DNA of 64,000 nucleotides from Terebella lapidaria (Eukaryota > Annelida > Polychaeta > Terebellida > Terebellidae), in assembly GCA_949152475.1 (NCBI GenBank), contig OX424564.1:26534165-26598164 (forward strand). Reading direction: 5' to 3'. Of this stretch, positions 1 through 10,660 are shown in pieces (within the stretch, counting starts at the first letter, position 1; each line of letters begins with the position of its first letter). Both the position numbers and the translations under genes were made by a program. The notes beneath the pieces were generated by a model. It saw only the letters and a program-made list of their open reading frames with translations, had not been told where the DNA came from and ran no database searches.

Positions 1-248
1 AAAGTATGATTTTTGTACGTGTGTCGCCCTGGCTCTGTCTCTGTCACTGTCTGTGTCTCTCTCCGTTAGGGTTCTTCTCCACTTTTTTGTTCCCTTTCGG
101 TGTGTATGGGGGGGGGGGGGGTGGCGGCTGGGCAGGACACTGTGTACACTGACCCTTAAATCCGGTAGTGGCACCATCTATTGAGTGTTTTTACTTGTTT
201 GTTGCATTATGAGAGTTCCACATAATTTTACCTGTCATTTGAGTGAGA
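1..248. other. No gene seen; G14 tract
   Basis: No coding region is recognisable before the helicase start at 249. The stretch holds CT-rich sequence and a run of 14 G at 108-121. It may be the 5' flank of the helicase gene, but no promoter element could be identified. Confidence 0.5.
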
Positions 249-1285
249 ATGGCAGGCGATAATCACACACGAATTTTGTCTCTTATTGGAGATGGGCACC
301 ATGTCCTTGTAAAAGGAGGTGCAGGCACAGGCAAAACCGAATTTGTGAAATCGTTAGGCAAGCACCTTCCAGGGAAAGTTATTGCTTTCACTGCAACAAC
401 TGGCATTGCTTCCAGTCACTTACCAGGAGGCACTACTATTCACAGGTAATGAAATATTCAATGAAATTTACAGCTACGACGCTGACCAGGCCTTTTACAA
501 AAAACCCTGCAGTTACTAGTCATGTGGCAATTTACAGATTCGCTGGCATACTAGACGGCCGTTTCAAATCCGAAAAGATTGTGAAGGATGTGTTGCATAA
601 TGACGACAATGTTGATATAAGGAGAAGGATATGCTGTACAGATGTTCTTGTAATAGACGAGGTTTCAATGCTCTCTGCAAACATTCTGGATCTTATAGAA
701 CAAGTAAGGAATTCACTTATACACGTACCAATGAAAAAAAGCGTTGTACAAGAAAAATAAAAGAGGGTCAATCGTTATGTCTTTATATCATATTAACAGG
801 TGTTAAGAGGTGTCCGACAAAACTGTACACCTTTTGGTGGAATACAAATTGTTCTTTGTGGAGATATTTATCAACTGAAGCCAGTACCCAATGCCATGTA
901 CAACGACCCTGGACAGTATTTCTTTCACGCCCGATGTTTTGTACATATTCCACATTCGTGCACCCTGATGACAGTTTTCAGGCAATGTGAAGGTACATTG
1001 TGCCATGAGTTGCACATGAAATTTCAAAACAGGGTTCATCAGTAGCGAAGGGTAATGCAACAGGTATTGCATATTGCCATGTATTTATTATGTTAGGAAT
1101 ATTTTTTACAGCTGACCTCATCAAAGCAATTACTTCCGTAAGTCGAGGTAGTGTGGATGAAGAATCAGTTAACCTACTGACTAGGCTGCAACGTCCACTA
1201 CCTCCAGGTCCAGAACCTCTACGTATATTTGCACGGAAAGATGACGTTGAGAAGTGTAACTCAGACTTTTTGTTAGCACTTCCTG
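249..1285 (+). CDS. PIF1-like DNA helicase, exons 1-4 (partial gene)
   Basis: Four exons join in frame through GT-AG introns: 249-445, 538-703, 800-992 and 1112-1285. They read through the superfamily 1 helicase signatures. Exon 1 has the Walker A loop GGAGTGKTEF and motif Ia (FTATTGIAS, then GGTTIHR). Exon 2 has Walker B (LVIDEVSML). Exon 3 has motif III (GGIQIVLCGDIYQLKPV) and ends near the FRQ motif (TVFRQCE). Exon 4 continues through the region that normally precedes the C-terminal RecA-like domain. PIF1 helicases unwind DNA 5' to 3' in nuclei and mitochondria, and related helicases are part of Helitron transposons. The start chosen is the ATG at 249, since no Kozak-quality alternative lies upstream in frame. 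No stop or shift interrupts these exons. The conserved C-terminal domain is not found in order downstream, and a gypsy fragment begins at 2391, so the gene looks truncated or its 3' part lies elsewhere. Host paralogue and Helitron-derived copy cannot be told apart here. Confidence 0.78.
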
Positions 1286-1513
1286 GTGAGTTAATACATA
1301 GCACTACACTCATTACATTCAAATTTCATATGATGGTGCGATTTAAATAGGTGTTTGGAAAAATGTATAGAAATGGGGATGTATTGATAGATCTGCATAA
1401 GTTGGTTATGATGCTGAAGTACTGTCATATGCTTGATTTATCCATCGGGTCAAGCATAATTTGTTTTGTTTTGAGTACACAGGCATATATGTAATTCATT
1501 TTGAAAAGAAATA

Positions 1514-1545
1514 GTAATTGTTACATGGTGCGATGTAACAATTAC
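1514..1545. repeat. Perfect 13-bp hairpin in helicase intron
   Basis: Two perfect 13-bp arms, GTAATTGTTACAT at 1514-1526 and its complement at 1533-1545, flank a 6-nt loop. The region 1286-1879 otherwise looks like intron or spacer with no coding signal. The hairpin could be a tiny foldback element or chance. Confidence 0.6.
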
Positions 1546-1879
1546 TGAAAAAGGGAACTTGGTATTTTTTTTTGCGATAGAAGTGTGAAATTCTGTAAGG
1601 AAAAATTCCCGTTTGCCCCCAAGCTGAAGTATGCCAAGTTATAGAATGATACCATTTCGCATCGTAAGAATATCAGCAAAAAACTGTGCAAACTAGTTAG
1701 AAAAATTAGGCTATAAAAGTTAAAAATTTGTCCCTCATCATATTGGACCCACATATGTCTCATGGTCGTGTGTGTTCTGTGTCATGCTATCTGGAGGTAC
1801 CACTCATCGTCATGTGATTGAATACATCTCAGTTATAGATCTATAGGCCAACGCACTCATTAGTACACGGCATTTACAG

Positions 1880-2227
1880 GGTGTGATGATTTGTGGACTT
1901 GGGATGGGGCCCATGACGTACGCAACACCGTATTTTGGATATCACCCCAACTCGGTAAGTCATAGTGAATGATTCACCTATATTACACATTTAAAATCAA
2001 ATTTTCTTGCGTCAGTCCCTAAATACGTACCAAGAACATATGAAATTGTTTGTTATTTCCATCCTCGAAGATAACAACTTTTGTTCAGACAAGATCAGAC
2101 AGCAATAGTTACAGAAACAAACAATGTTTTCATCCAATTAGACGACGATGTTCGCTTTGTCTTCCAAGACGATCATAACGTTAGCCACTTCCGGTGTAAC
2201 ATGGTGCATCAGAAACAACAAAAATGT
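1880..2227 (+). CDS. Candidate exons 5 and 6 of the PIF1-like gene
   Basis: A stretch at 1880-1954 is bounded by TTTACAG and GTAAGT, and a second at 2089-2225 is bounded by TTGTTCAG and GTACG. Both look like exons. The second encodes an open stretch around QDQTAIVTETNNVFIQ. The phases do not join cleanly: following the phase of exon 4 through 1880-1954 meets a stop just inside the second block. Either one boundary is misplaced, the copy is decayed, or these are not coding. I cannot match the translation to a helicase motif. Confidence 0.3.
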
Positions 2228-2390
2228 ACGTATTTATCAAACTTCTTTATTAATAATATGAAACGTTTTCCGGTCATTAAATGACACATACACGTAACCA
2301 ATGTGTACCAAGGAAGTTGTATGCGTCCAAAATGAGTTGGAAAGTACCGTATTAATGTGTGTCTAACCAAGTTATCGTCGGCTTGTCCCC

Positions 2391-3017
2391 GTGAGTGTCC
2401 TCACTTGTATTATTGTTATTATAAGTATCATTCCGCATGCGATACGCGTCACTGTGCAACAGCTGTTGCGTCGGATGCAGGATGCTCATAACATGGCAAG
2501 GGAAAGTCTCCAAAATGAACAAAGATTACAGAAATGGTACTATGACCTTAAGATACGAGGAAACAGCATGGAAAGAGGTGACTTGGTTTACAAGCTGGAC
2601 ACATCTCCCAGGGTTGGGCAAAGCAAGAAACTCAGGCCCATATATGTAGGCCCGTACCTGGTGACTGAAGTGCTTACCCCTGTTCTTTATAGAATTGAAG
2701 ATCGGAAAGGAAATTATGTAGTCCACCACGATCGACTGAAAGTGTGTCGAGATAGGGCGATACCCTTGTGGATACGTCAACGACGACACACCCTGTTTGA
2801 CGAGGAGGCACATACTGCTGAAGAAGCTGGGGAAGCTCTAGTTGATGGGAGAGAGAAGGAGTTGTCTGAAGAACCAGAGGAACATGAAAATGGACATGGA
2901 AGTGATCATCTATTTGATGAATGGGACCTCGCAAAATTGATGAAGAAACCAATGTTCACCAGACGAGGAAGGAAAATCAGGAAGCCTGGACATCTGGCGG
3001 ATTACGACACCTCATAG
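2391..3017 (+). mobile_element. gypsy (Ty3-type) LTR retrotransposon fossil: integrase C-terminal end
   Basis: The 208-residue open frame has the layout of the last part of a gypsy pol polyprotein. A helical basic stretch (QLLRRMQDAHNMARESLQNE, then QRLQKWYYD) is followed by the chromatin-facing module (GDLVYKLD, KKLRPIYVGPYLVTEVL, YRIED, VVHHDRLKVCRDR) and an acidic tail. This resembles the integrase C-terminus of metazoan gypsy elements. Protease, reverse transcriptase and the integrase core are absent upstream, where helicase-gene sequence lies instead. No LTR could be paired by eye. The element is an incomplete fossil. Confidence 0.82.
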
Positions 3018-3109
3018 ATCCATCCTGAGGGACTTTCATGTACTAACATGGCTAATTTAGTTAAGACTAATCATCCAGGAGCTATGTTAACGCCTGACAG
3101 TTTTTCAGA

Positions 3110-4394
3110 ATGGAAGAATGGCAGTTCATTCCCGATTACGAGGAGGAGGTAGAGCCAGGGTCGTCTCAGCAGCCTCAACCTGCAGGAAAGTGCAGGTCTG
3201 ATGATTAAGAGGAGCCGTCGGACGATGATACGAAGAGCACAAAAAGACGACGGAAGTCTCGGGCCAAGGCACGCCAATGCTCAATATGCTACACCCTGAC
3301 GTGGAAGCGGCTGCGCCGACATATCGAGGAGGCACACCTTCCATGGTACGTGAATCCACATTTGGCGTGCTGAAAGTGCAGGGAGATTTACCCTGGGATC
3401 GGCCTCGTCGTCCGTAACCATGGATTTGATCAGCCTGGGCACACAGAGAACGCTCGACTGATGGACCGGGTCATGCTCCAGTGGGTGCGCCTGAGGATGG
3501 GCTTATTGCTCTTTATCGGCACTCACCTGGGATATCCCTTGCTGGAAGCGGTCCTCGAACTGGTTGTGACACGTCAATGGTATCCTCGACAAGAAGACAA
3601 CTACCAGCCCTGCGAGATGCAGAGATTGTGCGTCCGAATGTTTCACCTGTACACTGGAACAGCCGGAGACGTGGATCATGGTTTGTGTCCACCGCAGAGG
3701 ATCTCATCCCTCGTGCACTGAAAGCTTCTGACAGAACTGATCACTCACCTTCCAGATGAAGTTCAGCGTGAAGTCAAGGGGTAAGAAACAGAGGCAACGG
3801 TCCAATTGCAGACACCAGAGATGTCCACAGTGTATTCCCACTGTCATTTGGATCGGCTGCTAGTCCTCAACCCGAGACGTAAGGAGCTGCCGAAGCTGAA
3901 GCAATATCTGTTCCAGGAGGGGTTTCGGTCTCGTGTTAGAAGATCGTTTGCTCCCTGGCGTTCCCTAATGGCTGGCTTAGACTGGACACTTGGGAAACGT
4001 CAGAGGAGGTGGTCTTCAACATAGGACTACATCACCACGAGACGAGTTGGCCGGTGACGGAGGCACTCTACCAGGAGTTGGTTCAATTAATCCAACACCC
4101 CCGCTGCGTCGGGATAGGAGAAGTCGGCCTCGACCTCCAACATCACCCTTCGGTCACAGAATGGGACAACCAGAAGACCTTCCTGAGAAGGATAGCGCGG
4201 CATGCTGCGGAAGTCCACAAGCCACTGATCATCCATGCTCGGGACGACGCCAACATGGATTTGGTATACGAAGAGACCATCACCAGCACCGAGTGTCTTC
4301 CGGCTCAGCACCCAGTGTACCTACACTGTTTTATTGGAACCCTCCGTCAGGTGGAGACGTGGACGCGGGCACGAATGAGTACAAATGTTTTATA
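3110..4394 (+). pseudogene. Zinc-finger plus TatD-nuclease-like ORF, broken; probable third ORF of the gypsy fossil
   Basis: The stretch begins about 90 bp after the gypsy integrase end on the same strand. Its first part encodes an acidic leader, a basic stretch and a C2H2 zinc finger (CSICYTLTWKRL, then RRHIEEAH). The last part, from 4009, has TatD hydrolase signatures: GIGEVGLDLQHH, KPLIIHARDD and HCFIG. In TatD enzymes these carry metal ligands of a 3'-5' exonuclease and form part of a TIM-barrel. Spacing and order fit that family, but the protein is incomplete and broken in several places. TATDN2-like sequences are, to my knowledge, abundant in some marine invertebrate genomes. The tight placement after integrase suggests an element-borne ORF, though a separate host-gene relic is possible. 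Confidence 0.68.
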
Positions 4395-4545
4395 TAAGAG
4401 AGCCGTACGGGAAATCGCTGCATTCATTGCACAAACAAAACTTGAAGGGACGACATCGTATTCTTCAAGTGAAATTCACACTATATTCAAATGTTCACCA
4501 TACGATATATACTCATCCTCTGCTGTGAAAGCCAAATGCAACCAG

Positions 4546-4738
4546 TCGTGGATATGATTCTAACTCGCAGGCATAATTTGGGATAGTCACACACGATTCT
4601 ATGGATATTTCAAAAAGTTGGATAGCTTACATGCCTCGGATATGATTATAATTTGCAGGGACATTGCTTGTTCCTTTTGGATAAGCACACACAATACGAT
4701 GGATATTGCGAAATTGGGTATTGCTTCACATGCAACTA
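4546..4738. repeat. Imperfect tandem duplication, about 92-bp unit
   Basis: Two diverged units share the order GGATATGATT, GCAGG, CACACA, ATGGATATT and CTT.CATGC with the same spacing. No coding potential is seen. It may belong to the 3' region of the preceding fossil. Confidence 0.55.
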
Positions 4739-4788
4739 ATAATGGATATTGTATAGAATTGTTAGACCAGTGTCCAAAGTAACTTGGG

Positions 4789-4909
4789 CTCAAGTATCAT
4801 ATACTGCGCCTTCCTCTATATTCAATAAGGACTAAAAAGGTGACAGACGGATTAAATGGCATTCGTTTAGTGGACGAGTAGTATTAAGGCGCAGTGTATG
4901 ATACTTGGG
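4789..4909. mobile_element. MITE family A, copy 1 (121 bp)
   Basis: The left end CTCAAGTATCATATACTGCG mirrors the right end, whose complement begins CCCAAGTATCATACACTGCG. This gives about 24-bp terminal inverted repeats around a core containing GACGGATTAAATGG. The same 121-bp layout recurs at 5518. No target duplication could be fixed. Confidence 0.8.
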
Positions 4910-4913
4910 CCGC

Positions 4914-5033
4914 AACGTGTATTGCTCGCCGTTCCGGCATATAAAATAAGGATTAAAAAGGTGTGTGACGGATTAAATGTTATGTGTAGAGTGCTCGAGT
5001 TGTATTTATGGAGCTGTACAAGGTACCTGGTCC
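4914..5033. mobile_element. MITE family A, diverged copy 2
   Basis: Directly abutting copy 1, this stretch keeps the core (ATAAGGATTAAAAAGG and GACGGATTAAATG) and the right end (GAGCTGTACAAGGTACCTGG) in the order seen in copies 1 and 3. The left end is strongly diverged. The copies lie head to tail with almost no spacer, which suggests tandem duplication or insertion into a preferred site. Confidence 0.6.
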
Positions 5034-5099
5034 AAGTACATGTACGCTTTATGGGAGCAGAGTTCAAGCATGAGTGGCTACATGTCAATTGCGATTTGT

Positions 5100-5208
5100 C
5101 AATTGACCTTACGACGGTGTATGCTTTGAGTTGTTTGTCGACAATATTTGTCCGAGGTGTACGCTTCACAGAAAAGGTGTTCAACCATGACAGTCGTAAG
5201 GTCAATTG
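5100..5208. repeat. Inverted repeat, 16-bp perfect arms
   Basis: CAATTGACCTTACGAC at 5100-5115 is exactly complementary to 5193-5208, with a 77-bp loop. No coding signal was found in 5034-5517, and the pair may mark a further small MITE. Confidence 0.6.
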
Positions 5209-5517
5209 GCAATACCACACATACACGCATGTACAATTGATTTAATATCGTTGTGTTGCAATCAATGAAGCAAGCTGCAAAACTTCTCTCAATATTTCAC
5301 AATTGAGCTCAGCTCCAATACTACAAACATATCGCTCCAATATTCGCACGTAGCTCTCCATTGCCTATTGGTAATGGAGAGAAAGAATAATAGACTGACG
5401 TCACAGGTGGACTTTTCGTGAGTATCCACGTTTTTGTTGGCTGGTGAAGGCTGTGAATGACCAACGCGGTTACGCCGAGCAAATACACAGAAGCGTGAAC
5501 ACGTTGGGCGTCGAGGG

Positions 5518-5638
5518 CCCAAGTATCATATCCTGCGCCTTCCGCTATATTCAATAGGGATTAAAATGGTGCGAGACGGATTAAATGGTATGTTTTCAGT
5601 GGACGAGTTGTATTAAGGAGCAGTGTACGGTACTTGGG
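5518..5638. mobile_element. MITE family A, copy 3 (121 bp)
   Basis: The ends are CCCAAGTATCATATCCTGCG and the complement of GTACGGTACTTGGG, and the core again has GACGGATTAAATGG. It is equal in length to copy 1. GGCC flanks this copy (GGGCCC on the left and GGGCC on the right), so the true ends may extend slightly. Confidence 0.8.
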
Positions 5639-6007
5639 CCGCGTCGAGTTCAGACATTATCTTCGCGGGGTACGAGGGATAATCTGTGAGCACTTTTGAA
5701 TGAGAAAAAAACAAGTCACGTACACTTTTAATACTAGTTGAATGGAACTGAATAATAGAGCATTCTACCCAAGATGGCATTCTGTTGTTATGGCTACAGT
5801 ATGCATGGTTCAAGCCCAGTGTGTTTCCAGTGGATTCACACTGTGCCCAAATCCTACACTCTTTGCTGTGCCTTTGAGCTGTTTCCACTCCCCGGTCACT
5901 TGTTTGTGAGTACGCATGCAATAGCAATCATGAGTTGCAATGCTGGTGAGTTCCGTATATATATATATATATATATGCTGACGCGGCGCGAAACACGCAC
6001 ACATTGG
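5639..6007. other. No gene seen; TA microsatellite
   Basis: This spacer has no recognisable coding region. A (TA)n tract runs from 5956 to 5976, just before the MITE family B copy. Confidence 0.5.
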
Positions 6008-6101
6008 CAGTTGGGAAGATTTCCGTTTGGGGGCATATATCCCAAAACGGCATATATGCCACCAAATGGGTATATTTCCTGTATGGCCAACTGGGATATA
6101 C
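6008..6101. mobile_element. MITE family B, copy 1 (about 94 bp)
   Basis: It starts CAGTTGG and ends CCAACTGGGATATA, with an internal near-palindrome GGCATATAT / ATATATGCC. A reverse-complement copy lies at 14357-14433 plus 15863-15878, where it is split by a hAT element, so the boundary is supported by two independent copies. Nothing recognisable was found in the following 6102-6835. Confidence 0.8.
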
Positions 6102-6835
6102 CTCACGTTTTCGCATAATGAGGCATGCGCGAACATTCGGGGTGTTTGTTGGCGGTCATATTGTGTTCATTGTTCACCACTTATCGGGTACATACGACGT
6201 GCAAAGAGATATTGTGACGGCCAGGCACAACAAATCGAATTTGGAATTGAGTCATCGGAGAATATAAGTGGTATTGTGCACTTCAAATTTATCTGCACAC
6301 GTCTATAAGTATCGTACAACGTATGTAAACAACAGTATGAACAATCCACATACCAGTAACGATTTCATGAAGTTTTCGTTGAGAAACTATCCTGGAATTG
6401 TTCACTGGGAAGCGTCATCCTGATCCGGGTCTTCATCCTGTGAAAATATGGAGCGATTTTAGGGTCATTGTTGCAAATCATAGTAATACGACACATACCA
6501 TTATGTGTGCGATTGAGTTTCAGATTAATAAATACACTGCTAGGGTGTTGTTTTTTAATGTTTATAATGGTGTAATATGTTATTAAATTCACGGAAACAG
6601 GAAAATGGAGAAGACAAAGAAAGACAATGCAACGAAGAAGAACAGAGCTGTCATCCAACCCAATGGGCGACACAGAGCCGTCACACTCTATAAACGCAGA
6701 CTTACTCTGTTAAGCAAGGCAAGATATGCAATATAACGTACTCAAAGTTATTTGTTACTTCAAGAAACTGTGATGATTGGAAACATGATGGTTTGGGAAT
6801 CCAATTGAAGGCCTAAATGATGTTGTGACATGAAA

Positions 6836-7455
6836 TCATATTATATTGAACACACTTATTGCAAATTGTTTTGGCACGAGTAGCATAGCTGTCAATAATA
6901 GTGTGAATACTGCTATTACCAAATGCACAATCTGTTCGATGAAAGTATCGTGGTATTGTTGGAGCTCCTCCAAAAACTTCAGCAAGGCGGGTTTGGTTTT
7001 GCAACGTTTGAAAGTTGCGGTCAGTTCTTCAACATCAGCACCCATTTGTTCCAACTGAGTAAGTAGAAGGGAAACATTTGGGAAGTTATGTGTGCTGTTG
7101 TATGGACATTGATGTCTCTGTCTGTCTTCAAAATGGGTATCCTCTGCATAGTTCCCCTGATGGAATGTTCCACATCCTTTGATTTTTCCACTGCTGCCCA
7201 AACATCTTGGCGAGCACCCTCGGCTTTCGATCTGATATTGACGGGATCTGCATCCAGCTCCATTCCATCCAGTGTTACATGTGTTGAGACTGTCATGTGG
7301 TGCTGCAGGTGGAGCGATGCTCTGAGATATTGCACCCAGGTGTCAATCTCGTGGTGAAATGGAGCTGGGGATGGTATCACCGCATATGGAATGTGGACTG
7401 GTTTGGAACGTCTGGGGAGCCATGTGTTGCGCAGCTGCATAAATAACATGATCAC
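6836..7455 (-). pseudogene. Unrecognised protein with coiled coil and C-terminal membrane segment
   Basis: Two overlapping minus-strand open frames lie in adjacent phases, 7455-7021 and 7201-6836. The first encodes a 144-residue stretch (VSTHVTLDGMELDADPVNIR and onward) and the second a charged helical stretch (LLTQLEQMGADVEELTATFK) followed by a strongly hydrophobic tail (IVHLVIAVFTLLLTAMLLV). The overlap suggests one protein whose frame is broken, with a coiled coil and a tail-anchor-like membrane segment. I do not recognise the family. An element-borne structural protein or a host membrane protein are both possible. Confidence 0.35.
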
Positions 7456-7603
7456 ATTTTAGGTCTTCCTTTTATGGGACACTTTAGGAAATACATCACA
7501 GTCTTTACCACAAATAAAAGACAATACTGGTGAAATAGATTGTATTCTTCATTTATTATTGTACGCTCGGGCGATCATACATGTTAGGTTTGTGATTATG
7601 TGC

Positions 7604-7828
7604 AGGCTGCGGAACTACACAGCACAACAGGTGCTAAAGTGAAAGTTCAGGTCGAAACGAAAGAGGACAAACATCACTGTTACCAGACCCCCAACTGGAC
7701 TGAGGCAGTATCCAGCACAGCTCCTGTCATACAACCAACGCCACCGGTGCCAAGCACAGAAAACACAAAGTATGACGACAAAGAAATTCAAACAGAGAAT
7801 ATTATCGATGACACGCAGTCAGGACAGG
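7604..7828 (+). CDS. Possible exon upstream of PHD exon
   Basis: An open stretch bounded by TTATGTGCAG and GTAGTG encodes a polar, threonine-, proline- and glutamate-rich linker (SSTAPVIQPTPPVPSTEN, then KEIQTENIIDD). It lies 75 bp before the PHD exon on the same strand. Joining at these sites leaves the next exon out of phase with its finger, so the exact boundary is uncertain. Confidence 0.35.
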
Positions 7829-7903
7829 TAGTGTGCCGATGTGCATCATGGTTTAAGGACTGACATAAATGTATTAAGTGTGAAAATGGGGTTGTTTAAT
7901 TCA

Positions 7904-8149
7904 GCGTCATGTCCAGGAATGTGAAATTGGCAATGATTTCCACTTTCAAATTGAAGGTCACCCTCACAGAGAACCACTGCAAGGTTTGTGCTGTGGAGTC
8001 CGGGTGTGGTGGAGATGCCGAAATGGGTCCGTGGATTGGCTGTGCCACATCCAAATGCACATACTGGTGTCATGCCAAGTGCGTAAGACTGGTGGCACCC
8101 AAAAGAACCTTATCACGTTCATCGATCGAATTCTTCTGCCCTACTCATA
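7904..8149 (+). CDS. PHD-finger exon
   Basis: The exon lies between TTTAATTCAG and the donor GTATATG. The frame from the ATG at 7909 contains a C4HC3 pattern: CKVC, GCGG, CATSKC, then WCHAKC and FFCPTH. PHD fingers bind histone tails or act in transposases and chromatin proteins. The pattern spacing supports the call. The transcript around it is unclear, and no partner domain is visible within 300 bp. A partial second PHD-like stretch of similar design occurs on the minus strand at 25514-25822. Confidence 0.6.
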
Positions 8150-8519
8150 GGTATATGTGCGTGAAGCACCTATGACCCAGCACTGTTTTTTTTGTTTGCT
8201 TCAAAACTAATACACTGATGAGCACGGTTTGGTTTGAAGTTGACCATCGCATACGTGTAGTTTATGAGAGAGCAAGTTAAATGTGACATTTTTTTAATGT
8301 TTAACATATTAGCACATTGCAATTCACGCGATTAACCAGCCGAAACTTGTTATTGGTGGAATGTTATACTGGTAAAGTGACAAGTGCGTCAAATGCAAAT
8401 ACACAACAACATTGTGGGTTTATGAGATGGGGAAGAAGTGCGGGATTAGCTGCAATTATTGCAATGCTAATACCTGTTGCAATTGATACAGATTACGAAT
8501 TGCAAACTTCCACTGCTTT

Positions 8520-10660
8520 TCAGTGGATACTTCGGAGGTAGGAAAGCCTTGAGCCATTTGTTATGCATTTCCAGTCGAAAGTCTGCCGCCTCCCCCACAG
8601 CAGATGTCTTGTCTACGCCTCATTGCCGTCAATCAGTGATGCCACATCTGCTGGTGCACATGCGCGGAGCATGGTATCTCGGATGTAGATTTCCATGTAG
8701 TTTGGCATTTTCATTACGACGAACAGTGGTCACAAGATGTCGCGAGCTGTACTGATGACATGCGAGTTGTTCAACCTAATGCCAGATTTGAAGAGGAAGA
8801 TGGCGAAAACATAGTCGAAGACAAAAGAGAACAGGAACAGAACATTGGGGATTTTGGAATTCTGCATCCACAACCTGATTCCTGCAGAGGAGGTTTGTAA
8901 GGTGTTGTCTTTGCAGTGCAATATATAACGTTCCAGAAGCACCGTGGAAAATCCATGAAATAATATCAATAGAATTTGTTCTGACTTATGAGGGTCTTTG
9001 GCAGATTGACAATATGCTTGTGCTTTCGGTGATTTGAAGCCTAATAGCCTGGACAAAGGAGATGTGACAGCATGCCACCTCAGTTTGAATAGACACTTTG
9101 CGAAGTTGATCAAGAAATGGCCTGATCCTCGCAGCAACACGATGGAATTGTGTTTCAACACAGCTGCAGGATCGCTAGTGTACAACATAGAATGCTTGTC
9201 GGACATGTGAGTCTGCAAGTCCGCGGGGGTCCCAGAGACATCATCTTGACACACATTACATCGGTATGTGCGTTGCTGCAGTCTTGCACCAAGGACATAA
9301 GGTCCACCATCGCACCCAATTATACACCATTTCCTCTTGTGTGGTACGCCGACAGCCTTGCTCAGTCCTCTATGACATGCTCAACTCTGTCGTAACTGTT
9401 GGGGTTCACTAGAATTGGTTCTCCCATTTCGATGCATTGGTGTGGAGGAATGTGAGATGGGACGGATATGGGACTATGATAGGGAATGTCCTTGTCACGA
9501 AACTGCATTTTCCTGTTCTCTTCGTCATCATTGAATGTTACCAACGTGGTGTGTTGCAAACCAGAGGGGCCTGAAGCCACATCATCATCATCACGTTGCA
9601 TATTGCGTACAATGCCTATGACACATTGTTCTTGGAACGATTTGAAATTTACCACTGAAGCCTCCCATTTGTCCAGAATCGTTGCAAATGGCACAGCCAC
9701 ATTGGAACACACGAATGGAGACCAGTGCCTCGGATGTAATGCATCATTCTCCTATGCCAAGTGGATGACTGTTGTGATAATGCTGCTGTTAACAGTGCCT
9801 CCCAACTGGACCCCCCAGTTCCTGCCGATGACCTGGCTATTGTCAAAAAAAGTCATCAGATCAGTGTCAATCGTGCAATGCAGTTTATCTCTGGACATAT
9901 CCTTCAGCCAATTTCTACTGGTGTCATATGCCCCTGATGGACCTCCGGTGGACAATATGTTAACTGCCAATTTGCTACCGGTAACAAAATACAACAACAC
10001 ACCCATACCGAATGCCATTGGACATATCGCACGGTTGTTATAAGCATGGATCATGGCTTGCACAACACGGCAGATGAGAGTGTTATTGGTGTCATTGTTA
10101 TCGACCGATCGCGTGATGTTGCAAATGAGCTGCACCAAGAGTGGATTCATTACCTGCAACCAATCAGCAGGACGGAAGTTGAGTAGCTTTGGCCAAGAAA
10201 TTGTGGTGGACCTCATGTTCTCCGTGGACCCAACATTAAACGCCATATATTTGCCCACAGCATCTACAAGTTTGACCATTTCTGGTTGTGGGAGAGACCT
10301 GTCGTCAATCATCCGGCAGATCTTATCTACCATGTCTGAGATGCTGATTTTATGGCAGGATGGTTCTGCACTGGTCGTAGACGGTGGTGGGTAGGTTGTT
10401 TTGCCATTGTCGAGGCATATCTGGCATATGTATGTTGAGCCCTTCTTCACGAGTCCATCTTTCATTAAATTGGTCAGAACATGTCTGGAGATCCTTTTGT
10501 TGTTCCTGATCCTATAACAGTCTCCATGGTTAGTGGGGTTAAGTTCACCATGCTGCTGGTGACTACTTTTGTCTGCCATGTTACAGTGCTGTGTATGTGC
10601 ATGATACGTACCCAGACATGATTTCACCACAGAAGATCCAAGGGGACCAATAGAAAACAA
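8520..10660 (-). pseudogene. Relic of a large uncharacterised invertebrate family (VNPNSY / DGGPY / C2H2)
   Basis: From 10660 the frame runs 302 residues, stops at 9752-9754, then continues in the same frame to 9362. It shifts once near 9355-9362, continues to about 8730 and decays further after that. Landmarks in order: an N-terminal basic stretch (YRIRNNKRISRHVLTNLMKD), a CxxC pair (YICQICLDNG), an acidic-residue block (SGAYDTSRNWLKDMSR), FFDNSQVIGRNWGV, ILVNPNSYDRV, IIGCDGGPYVL, a C2H2 finger (CNVCQDDVSGTPADLQTHM, then SDKH) and a helical end (KHNSIVLLRGSGHFLINFAK). From memory, the VNPNSY and CDGLPY blocks in this order are typical of a large uncharacterised family in cnidarians and other invertebrates, perhaps transposase-derived. 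A DUF6589-type identity is only a guess. Confidence 0.6.

Noticed and set aside
3990-4397. Plus-strand 135-residue Pro/Arg-rich frame overlapping the TatD-like ORF
   Set aside because: It is an out-of-frame shadow; the TatD motifs lie in the other frame.
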